This document shows positions 1 through 5,166 of a DNA stretch of 6,622 nucleotides, in pieces (position 1 is the stretch's first letter; the number at the start of each line of letters is the position of its first letter). The position numbers and the translations under genes were made by a program. The DNA comes from Dehalococcoidia bacterium UBA6808 (GTDB lineage Bacteria; Chloroflexota; Dehalococcoidia; GIF9; UBA5629): NCBI GenBank assembly GCA_002452695.1, contig DKFA01000019.1, forward strand, positions 1-6,622. Direction: 5' to 3'. The notes below the pieces were generated by a model. It saw nothing but the letters and a program-made list of their open reading frames with translations. It made no database searches and was not told the origin of the DNA.

Positions 1-27
1 GCAAGGAGTGATTTAGCGGGAGGGATC

Positions 28-495
28 ATGATAAAACAGACTTATTACGAAGATATAGAAGCAGGTACGGAAGTTACTCCTTTGCAGAAGATAGCTACTA
101 CCAGGATGCTGGTTCAATGGGCGGGGGCTTCCGGTGATTTTAATCCGCTGCATTATGATGAGGATTTTGCCAAAGCCATGGGTGTCGGACAGCCGATTGT
201 GCATGGAGCACTTAAAAGGGCTTGGCTGGTGAATCTGATGACTGATTGGATTGGACCCAAAGGAACGCTGAAAAAACTGTCATGCCGTTACCGGGGTATG
301 GACTATCCACGTAAAATGAAGACATTTGAAGCCCCGCAGGACGGCGAGACGTGGTGGTGCAAGGGTAAGGTCACCAAGAAGTATGTGGAAGGAGATGATT
401 GCCTGGTGGAATGCGAGATATGGGTGGAAAACGGAAAAGGTGAAAAGACCACGCAGGGTACTGCGCTGGCGGCATTGCCTTCACGAAAAACGTAA
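28..495 (+). CDS. MaoC-like (hot-dog fold) acyl-CoA hydratase/dehydratase
   Basis: A 155-residue single hot-dog protein of the MaoC/R-specific enoyl-CoA hydratase family. These proteins add or remove water on CoA thioesters in the cytoplasm, usually as dimers. The N-terminal YYEDIEAGTE stretch (6-15) is the typical family opening. The hydratase signature SGDFNPLHYDEDFA (35-48) carries the expected catalytic Asp37 and His42, and a second conserved His-Gly lies at 59-60. The length fits a complete single-domain member. ATG 28 is chosen because the family N-terminus starts there and a GGAGG lies 4 bases upstream, which is tight. The frame stays open to the window edge, so a longer start is formally possible. 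In many anaerobes two such half-size MaoC proteins are encoded side by side, and a partner upstream of the window is possible but unseen. The substrate cannot be told from sequence. The family call is firm; the exact reaction is inferred. Confidence 0.9.
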   Translation: MIKQTYYEDIEAGTEVTPLQKIATTRMLVQWAGASGDFNPLHYDEDFAKAMGVGQPIVHGALKRAWLVNLMTDWIGPKGTLKKLSCRYRGMDYPRKMKTFEAPQDGETWWCKGKVTKKYVEGDDCLVECEIWVENGKGEKTTQGTALAALPSRKT

Positions 496-522
496 TTTTG
501 ACCATGTTTTAGCAGGAAGTTC

Positions 523-561
523 TGTCGGGAGAGATGATTCATCCTCACCGGCAATATTTTT
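523..561 (+). terminator. Rho-independent terminator after the MaoC-like gene
   Basis: A stem-loop lies 28 bases past the stop codon. GTCGG (524-528), GAG (529-531) and GATG (533-536) pair with CATC (540-543), CTC (544-546) and CCGGC (548-552), around an ATT loop. There is one unpaired A on each side (532 and 547) and one T-G pair. T523 can also pair with A553. The stem is followed by TATTTTT (555-561), the U-tract expected of an intrinsic terminator on the plus strand. Read on the minus strand the hairpin has no U-tract, so it does not obviously end the hypBA transcript. Confidence 0.8.
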
Positions 562-567
562 GTAATT

Positions 568-581
568 TAGTAATATTACTA
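568..581. repeat. 14-base perfect palindrome in the convergent spacer
   Basis: TAGTAATATTACTA reads the same on both strands. It lies just beyond the terminator of the MaoC-like gene, inside the 168-base spacer (496-663) between two converging genes. The rest of the spacer holds no convincing coding frame. It could be a protein-binding site or chance in AT-rich DNA. No function is assigned. Confidence 0.5.
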
Positions 582-646
582 TCGGAACGTTCAGATATAA
601 GGATAGCAGGAGTTATTTAGGAAGTATCTATTACCTTGGGCGGGAC

Positions 647-660
647 TAAACAGGTGTTTA
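647..660. repeat. Short inverted repeat just past the hypA stop
   Basis: TAAACA (647-652) and TGTTTA (655-660) form 6-base arms around a GG centre, 3 bases beyond the hypA stop codon on the minus strand. It is the only symmetrical element next to the end of the hypBA transcript. It is AT-rich and lacks a following U-tract, so calling it a terminator would be weak. Confidence 0.4.
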
Positions 661-663
661 TTC

Positions 664-1005
664 CTAATCGATCTCTATGTCTTTAAGACGCAGCTCGGTG
701 CCGCCTGTGACTTCGATCTTCGTGCTGCCGCATTTTGGGCAGACGTAGGCGTAATCCTCAATCTGGAAGTCCGCCTGACAATCGTTGCAGTGGCCCATGA
801 CCGGGACGGTCTCGATATTAAGGTAAGCCCCGCCGGCCAGGGTATCCTTGGCCACTATGTCGAAGCAGAAGGTCAACTGTATGGGCTCAATTCCGCGCAG
901 TTCGCCGGCTATCAGGTTGATGCGGGTGATTCGGCTAGCGCCCTCCTTCTGAGCGGCGGCTACGGCAATATCCAGGATGTTCTGGGCTATGCCCATCTCA
1001 TGCAT
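664..1005 (-). CDS. hypA: Nickel metallochaperone HypA, hydrogenase maturation
   Basis: HypA delivers nickel, with HypB, into the active site of [NiFe]-hydrogenase precursors in the cytoplasm. The protein starts MHEMGIA, which places the nickel-binding His at position 2 as the family requires. A zinc site is formed by CNDC (73-76) and CPKC (89-92). Its 113 residues are the normal full length. A GTG at 1014 in the same frame would add three residues before the Met-His, which would spoil the N-terminal nickel site, so ATG 1005 is preferred. A GAAGGG Shine-Dalgarno (1019-1014) sits 8 bases upstream of that ATG. The gene overlaps the end of hypB by 8 bases, which points to translational coupling. 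No hydrogenase structural gene is in the window. Confidence 0.95.
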   Translation of the reverse strand: MHEMGIAQNILDIAVAAAQKEGASRITRINLIAGELRGIEPIQLTFCFDIVAKDTLAGGAYLNIETVPVMGHCNDCQADFQIEDYAYVCPKCGSTKIEVTGGTELRLKDIEID

Positions 1006-1669
1006 GGGCTGCACCCTTCAGTTTCTGCCAGTAATGGTCGGTCAGCCATTTTATCCACTGGTCGAGGCCCGCGCCCGTGGTGCAGGAAATTTCGATAATA
1101 TCCATTTCCGGGTTGACCTTGTGCGCATTAGCCCGGGCTTCTTCGAGACTGAAGTTGGTGTACTGTACCAGATCGATCTTGTTGATCAACAGCAGCTTGG
1201 ACTGGTTAAACATCATGGGGTATTTGAGGGGTTTCTCGTCGCCCTCGGTGACGCTGAGAATCATAATCTTGTAGTCCTCACCCACGATAAATCCAGCAGG
1301 GCAGACCAGGTTTCCTACATTCTCCACCACCACTATATCGAGCTCTTCCAGCTTGAGGTGGGGCAGAGCGTATGACACCATGTTGGCATCGAGGTGGCAG
1401 GCCGTGCCTGTGGTAAGCTGTATGGCGGGAATATTGTATTTGCTGATGCGGTCGGCATCACGGGTGGTCTCGCAGTCGCCGACGATCACGCCCAATCTTA
1501 GTTTTCCTTGCAGTAGCGCGGCCGTTCTCTCTAGCAAGCAGGTCTTGCCCGACCCGGGTGAGCTCATCAGGTTGAGCACGAGGTTATTGTTTTTTTGAAA
1601 GATGCGGCGGTTGTCTTCCGCGATCTTGTCATTAGCCTGCAGCACATCCTGCATTACATTAATTTTCAT
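998..1669 (-). CDS. hypB: Nickel-inserting GTPase HypB, hydrogenase maturation
   Basis: HypB is a SIMIBI-class GTPase that partners with HypA to load nickel into hydrogenase. The 223-residue protein shows a P-loop SPGSGKT (37-43), the ENVGN segment (116-120) and the guanine-specificity NKID (163-166). The metal site in the G domain is intact, with Cys91-His92 in GTACHLD and Cys123 in NLVCP. The N-terminus has neither the CXXCGC nickel motif of the Escherichia coli protein nor a His-rich storage stretch, so it is the minimal form. The ATG at 1669 has a GAGGG (1682-1678) 8 bases upstream and follows an extended -10 promoter closely. The gene is first in a hypB-hypA pair that is divergent from glgP. 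The call is firm. Confidence 0.96.
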   Translation of the reverse strand: MKINVMQDVLQANDKIAEDNRRIFQKNNNLVLNLMSSPGSGKTCLLERTAALLQGKLRLGVIVGDCETTRDADRISKYNIPAIQLTTGTACHLDANMVSYALPHLKLEELDIVVVENVGNLVCPAGFIVGEDYKIMILSVTEGDEKPLKYPMMFNQSKLLLINKIDLVQYTNFSLEEARANAHKVNPEMDIIEISCTTGAGLDQWIKWLTDHYWQKLKGAAHA

Positions 1670-1689
1670 TGGAACTACCCTCGGAAATG

Positions 1690-1719
1690 ATTATACCAGC
1701 CGTGTCAGCAACAGGTCTA
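1690..1719 (-). promoter_or_regulatory. Extended -10 promoter for hypBA
   Basis: On the minus strand a perfect TATAAT (1695-1690) is preceded by TGG (1698-1696), making an extended -10 of the TGn type. A weak -35, TAGACC (1719-1714, four of six matches to TTGACA), lies 18 bases upstream. Initiation about 7 bases past the -10 would give a leader of roughly 14 bases, just enough to hold the GAGGG ribosome site of hypB. A second, weaker pair (TTGCAC 1748-1743, 17-base spacer, TATACT 1725-1720) lies further upstream. The start point is inferred. Confidence 0.6.
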
Positions 1720-1772
1720 AGTATACCGGATTAAAATTTTGTGTGCAAAAGATCATGCTTACAACATTGCCA

Positions 1773-1802
1773 TTGTACAGCACCGGCAGATTTTTTTATA
1801 AT
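1773..1802 (+). promoter_or_regulatory. Sigma-70-type promoter candidate for glgP
   Basis: A perfect TATAAT (1797-1802) faces glgP. Seventeen bases upstream is TGTACA (1774-1779, four of six), overlapping TTGTAC (1773-1778), which leaves an 18-base spacer. Transcription from here would leave a leader of about 50 bases before ATG 1860. The site is divergent from the hypBA promoter, with the two -10 elements about 100 bases apart. Confidence 0.55.
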
Positions 1803-1828
1803 AGGCCATATTAGAAACAAAATGATAA

Positions 1829-1839
1829 GCAATGATTGC
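1829..1839. promoter_or_regulatory. Operator-like inverted repeat in the glgP leader
   Basis: GCAAT and ATTGC are perfect 5-base arms around a single G. The element falls about 20-30 bases downstream of the predicted glgP transcription start, where a repressor could block elongation. An AATGAT direct repeat (1821-1826 and 1831-1836) overlaps it, one helical turn apart. Another ATTGC lies at 1766-1770. The element is short, so chance is a real alternative and no regulator is visible in the window. Confidence 0.3.
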
Positions 1840-1859
1840 GAGTAAGTCCTGATTAATGT

Positions 1860-4010
1860 ATGAACCACGCAGGTAATCTGAACGTCCCTGAGCGTGTCGA
1901 AGGCTTGGCCGAGATGGCCTATAATCTGTGGTGGAGCTGGCATCCCCTGGCGCGCAATGCATACAAGAAACTGAACAGGTCTATCTGGAAGAGCACAAGG
2001 CATAATCCGGTCAAGCTGTTGAGGGACATCCCCTATTTCCAGCTTGTAGCCAACTCCAGGGATACCAACTATCTCAGCTTGTATGACAAGGCATTCCAGG
2101 ATTTTAAGAACGCCATGTCGCTGCCTGATACCTGGTATGAGAAGGCCCATCCGGCTTACGACAAAGACACCATAGCATACTTTTCACTGGAGTTTGCCGT
2201 CCATAACTCGCTGCCGCTCTATGCGGGCGGGCTGGGTGTGCTGGCAGGCGATTACTGCAAGGAGGCCAGCGACTCGGGTATACCGCTGGTGGGTGTGGGC
2301 TTCATGTACCCGCAGGGTTATTTTCACCAGGCTATATCGCAGGACGGCTGGCAGAACGAGATCTATAGCCAGGTAAATTTCAACGAGGTGGCTGTATCAC
2401 GCCTGCTGACGGACGACGGGAAGCTACTGATGGTCAGCGTACCGCTGGACAGCGCGCAGGTATATGTTTCAGCGTGGGTATTGAAGACAGGAAGAGTAAC
2501 GCTTTACCTGCTGGATACGAATCTGAATGAGAACCCTCCGGCCTATCGAGGCCTTTCCGCCAGGCTGTACGGGGGCGATAGGGAGATGCGGCTGTTGCAG
2601 GAGCTCGTAATAGGCCTGGGTGGTGTGCGGCTGTTGCGTGCGCTCAATATACATCCCACGGTCTGGCATGCCAATGAAGGACATACAACCTTTATGATGC
2701 TGGAGCGGGTGCGCGAGCTGGTGGAAAAAGGAGTGGAGATAAATAAGGCCATGGGCCAGGTCAGGGCCAGCTCGGTCTTCACCACTCATACACCTGTGCC
2801 GGCCGGAAACGATGCCTTTTCACTAGAACTGATCGAAAAATACTTTCATCAGTACTGGCCGCAACTGGGAATATCTCGTGATGAATTCATGAATCTGGGC
2901 ACGATAGAGACCGACAGGTCTTCCTTCAATATGACCGTGCTCGGCCTGCATATGTCGGAGTATAAGAACGGGGTGAGCAAATTGCATGGGCAGGTCTGCC
3001 GCAGGATGTGGCACCATCTTTGCCCCGAGAAAGCTGAAGACAGTGTTCCGATAGACCACATCACCAATGGCGTGCACCTTGCCACGTGGGTCTGCCCGCA
3101 GTTGCAGTCCCTCTATAGCTCATATGTGGGAGAGGACTGGCTGGACCGACAGACTGATCCGGCTGCCTGGGAAAAGGTGATGTCCATACCTGACGATGTA
3201 TTGTGGAGCATACATCGCTGGCGCAAGATCAAACTGATCAGCACTATACTCGACCGGGCGAGGCAGCGCTGGATCCAGGACAGAGTCCCGCCGGTGCAGC
3301 TGCTGGCCATGGGTGCGCTGCTGGATACGGAAGCTTTAACAATAGGTTTCTGCCGCCGTTTCACGGCTTATAAGAGGCCGACGCTGATCTTCAAGGACCT
3401 GGAAAGGTTGAAAAAGCTGCTTAAGCAGGATCTGCGGCCCGTGCAGATCATCTTCGCCGGCAAAGCGCATCCCAACGACGAAAACGGCAAGCATTTGATA
3501 CAGCAGGTATACAACTATGCCAAGGATCCGGAGTTCGGAGGGCGCATAGCATTTATCGAGGACTATGATATGCATATGGCGAGGGACTTGGTCAGCGGTG
3601 TGGATGTATGGCTGAATACGCCGCGTTTCCTGATGGAAGCCAGTGGGACGAGTGGACAGAAGGCTTCGGCCAACGGCGTGCTGCATTTGAGCGTATTGGA
3701 TGGCTGGTGGTACGAGGGCTACACTGGGGACAATGGATGGGGTGTGGAGGAGCAGTCCAATCCTTCTAACTACGATGAGCAGGATGCAAGGACAGCCAAT
3801 GCGATCTATGACATTCTGGAGGATCACGTGATACCGCTGTACTACGACAGGGATATTAACGGGATTTCACACGGCTGGCTGACCATGATGAAGGAATCGA
3901 TCAGGACAAATACGCCTTTTTTTAACACACGACGGATGGCCAGGGACTATGCCGAGAAATACTATGTAAAGGCTATCGAACGAATTAAACAGGGAATAGA
4001 AAAACAGTAA
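1860..4010 (+). CDS. glgP: Alpha-glucan (glycogen/maltodextrin) phosphorylase, DUF3417 type
   Basis: A GT35 phosphorylase that cleaves alpha-1,4-glucan with phosphate to give glucose-1-phosphate, using pyridoxal phosphate. The N-terminal DUF3417 region (about 8-95) includes NLWWSWHP (22-29). The catalytic core follows, with the glycine loop region YAGGLGVLAG (121-130), TTHTPVPAGND (308-318), the phosphate-binding RRFTAYKR (499-506; Arg500 and Lys505) and the cofactor-lysine motif EASGTSGQKAS (593-603) with Lys601. At 716 residues it ends soon after the core and lacks the C-terminal extension of the longer actinobacterial-type members (about 820-860). ATG 1860 is the first start after an in-frame stop at 1854 and gives the usual family N-terminus, yet no clear Shine-Dalgarno precedes it. 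It ends with three consecutive in-frame stops (TAA TAG TAA, 4008-4016). Whether the physiological substrate is glycogen or maltodextrin cannot be decided. The gene symbol follows common usage. Confidence 0.94.
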   Translation: MNHAGNLNVPERVEGLAEMAYNLWWSWHPLARNAYKKLNRSIWKSTRHNPVKLLRDIPYFQLVANSRDTNYLSLYDKAFQDFKNAMSLPDTWYEKAHPAYDKDTIAYFSLEFAVHNSLPLYAGGLGVLAGDYCKEASDSGIPLVGVGFMYPQGYFHQAISQDGWQNEIYSQVNFNEVAVSRLLTDDGKLLMVSVPLDSAQVYVSAWVLKTGRVTLYLLDTNLNENPPAYRGLSARLYGGDREMRLLQELVIGLGGVRLLRALNIHPTVWHANEGHTTFMMLERVRELVEKGVEINKAMGQVRASSVFTTHTPVPAGNDAFSLELIEKYFHQYWPQLGISRDEFMNLGTIETDRSSFNMTVLGLHMSEYKNGVSKLHGQVCRRMWHHLCPEKAEDSVPIDHITNGVHLATWVCPQLQSLYSSYVGEDWLDRQTDPAAWEKVMSIPDDVLWSIHRWRKIKLISTILDRARQRWIQDRVPPVQLLAMGALLDTEALTIGFCRRFTAYKRPTLIFKDLERLKKLLKQDLRPVQIIFAGKAHPNDENGKHLIQQVYNYAKDPEFGGRIAFIEDYDMHMARDLVSGVDVWLNTPRFLMEASGTSGQKASANGVLHLSVLDGWWYEGYTGDNGWGVEEQSNPSNYDEQDARTANAIYDILEDHVIPLYYDRDINGISHGWLTMMKESIRTNTPFFNTRRMARDYAEKYYVKAIERIKQGIEKQ

Positions 4011-4079
4011 TAGTAACACAATTGTACGCACATGCGAGATTGTCTTTGCCGGTTAAATTTGATAACGTAGTAATTAACT

Positions 4080-5060
4080 ATGAAGAAGCAGATCAAGAAA
4101 ATAGGCGTGCTCACGAGCGGCGGCGATGCCCCGGGTATGAATGCTGCCATCAGGGCTATTGTCAGGTGTGCTGCCTATAACGATATTGATGTAGTCGGAA
4201 TCAAGCGCGGCTATTCCGGTCTGATCAACGGCGAGTTCCTCAAGCTGAGCAGAAGGTCTGTGGCCAATATCATCCAGAAGGGAGGCACATTTCTGGAGAC
4301 CTCGCGCTCCAGCGAGATGTTTTTACCAGAGGGGAGAAGAAAGGCCATAGATGCCTTGAAAGGTGAAGATATAGATGCCTGCGTTATTATCGGCGGTGAC
4401 GGCTCCTTCAGGGCCGCGGCAGCCATGTCGGAAGAGAGCGATATAGCCTTTATCGGCGTGCCCGGTACGATCGACAACGATATCTGGGGCACTGATTACA
4501 CTATAGGCTTCAATACTGCTGTAAATACGGCTCTGGATGCTATTGACAGGATCAGGGACACGGCCAGCGCCTTCGACAGGATATTCTTTGTTGAGGTGAT
4601 GGGCCGGAAGTCAGGGTTCATTGCCCTGGAAGTCGGACTGGCGGGAGGCGCCGAGCAGATCATCATCCCGGAAATAAAAACGGATATCGAGGACCTTTGC
4701 CAGAACCTGAAGGAGAGCTTCAGGCGCGGCAAGCGCAGCAGCATTATCGTGGTAGCAGAAGGCAATCAGCTCGAAGACACGATCAATATCGCCAAGTATG
4801 TCGAGATGCGGCTGAAAGCCGAATGCCGGGTATGTACTCTAGGGCATATCCAGCGCGGTGGTTCGCCTACTGCTATGGACAGGATACTTGCCAGCAACCT
4901 TGGTATTGCCGCTGTGACGGGATTGCTGGGTGGCAAAGCCGGGACTGTGGCAGGTGAGATAAATAATACCGTGGTTTACACGCCATTTAAAGACACCTGG
5001 GAAAATAAAAAGAGCATAGACCAGAGGTTCCTGAAATTCCTGCCTATCCTCTCAATTTAA
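4080..5060 (+). CDS. pfkA: ATP-dependent 6-phosphofructokinase
   Basis: It phosphorylates fructose-6-phosphate to fructose-1,6-bisphosphate, the committing step of glycolysis. The 326-residue protein matches bacterial group I PfkA in length. Visible motifs are LTSGGDAPGMNAAIR (11-25), GGDGS (105-109), PGTIDND (128-134) with catalytic Asp132, MGR (174-176), Glu227 in VVAEGNQ and LGHIQRGGSP (254-263). Gly at 108 and Gly at 129 are the residues expected for ATP users; pyrophosphate-dependent enzymes carry Asp and Lys there. Arg25 and Arg29 match effector-site positions of the Escherichia coli enzyme, so allosteric control by ADP/PEP is plausible. An in-frame TAA at 4071 fixes ATG 4080 as the first start, and the N-terminus fits the family. 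As with glgP, no clear Shine-Dalgarno is seen. It lies 69 bases after glgP with no terminator between, so co-transcription is likely. Confidence 0.96.
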   Translation: MKKQIKKIGVLTSGGDAPGMNAAIRAIVRCAAYNDIDVVGIKRGYSGLINGEFLKLSRRSVANIIQKGGTFLETSRSSEMFLPEGRRKAIDALKGEDIDACVIIGGDGSFRAAAAMSEESDIAFIGVPGTIDNDIWGTDYTIGFNTAVNTALDAIDRIRDTASAFDRIFFVEVMGRKSGFIALEVGLAGGAEQIIIPEIKTDIEDLCQNLKESFRRGKRSSIIVVAEGNQLEDTINIAKYVEMRLKAECRVCTLGHIQRGGSPTAMDRILASNLGIAAVTGLLGGKAGTVAGEINNTVVYTPFKDTWENKKSIDQRFLKFLPILSI

Positions 5061-5091
5061 ATAAGCATTGATTATGTTGCTTATATATGAG

Positions 5092-5124
5092 ATACCCCAG
5101 CGGGTGCCAACAGCGGCAGGGTAT
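5092..5124 (+). other. Hairpin in the pfkA-ppsA gap
   Basis: ATACCC (5092-5097) pairs with GGGTAT (5119-5124), and inside it TGCC (5105-5108) pairs with GGCA (5115-5118) around an AACAGC loop. This gives a ten-pair stem with a 7-base bulge (CAGCGGG, 5098-5104) on one side. No U-tract follows, so it is not a standard terminator. It may be a processing or stability element or part of a ppsA leader. It matches no riboswitch class I recognise. Confidence 0.45.
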
Positions 5125-5137
5125 ATTCACTTGAATA
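5124..5137. promoter_or_regulatory. Operator-like palindrome before ppsA
   Basis: TATTCA and TGAATA are perfect 6-base arms around CT. The element directly abuts the hairpin (sharing base 5124) and ends 15 bases before the ribosome-binding site of ppsA. The position and symmetry suit a repressor site, but no confident promoter hexamers were found beside it, so the role is inferred only. Confidence 0.35.
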
Positions 5138-5152
5138 AATACTGAATTATTT

Positions 5153-5160
5153 AAGGAGGT
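5153..5160 (+). promoter_or_regulatory. Consensus ribosome-binding site of ppsA
   Basis: AAGGAGGT is a full anti-16S match placed 6 bases before ATG 5167. It fixes the start codon and predicts strong translation, in contrast to the starts of glgP and pfkA, which show no such site. Confidence 0.9.
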
Positions 5161-5166
5161 CATCCC

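Noticed and set aside
1..16. Possible 3' end of an upstream gene (a frame ending in TAG at 14-16, or TGA at 9-11).
   Set aside because: Only a few codons are visible, two frames compete, and nothing identifies the gene.
790..1375. Plus-strand open frames of 102 and 132 codons across hypA and hypB.
   Set aside because: They are antisense shadows of two firmly identified genes, with no family resemblance or ribosome site.
1731..2150. Minus-strand open frame of 139 codons spanning the divergent spacer and the glgP start.
   Set aside because: It crosses promoter sequences and runs antisense to the conserved DUF3417 region, so it is a shadow frame.
3336..3827. Minus-strand open frame of 163 codons inside glgP.
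   Set aside because: It lies wholly antisense to the conserved catalytic core of glgP, including the cofactor-lysine region, and resembles no known protein.
4018..4027. ACAATTGT palindrome and an ATTGTAC shared by the regions upstream of pfkA and glgP.
   Set aside because: The match is short, the distances to the start codons differ, and no -10 lies at the right spacing upstream of pfkA.
4485..4490. Trp at PfkA residue 136, where Escherichia coli has Lys in the DIxGTDYTIGF segment.
   Set aside because: This position varies among PfkA enzymes (Pro in Geobacillus), and all catalytic residues are intact, so it is not evidence of altered function.
5068..5096. TTGATT with TATATA/GATACC as a separate ppsA promoter.
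   Set aside because: Spacing is wrong for TATATA, and GATACC matches only three of six bases, so no promoter is called.
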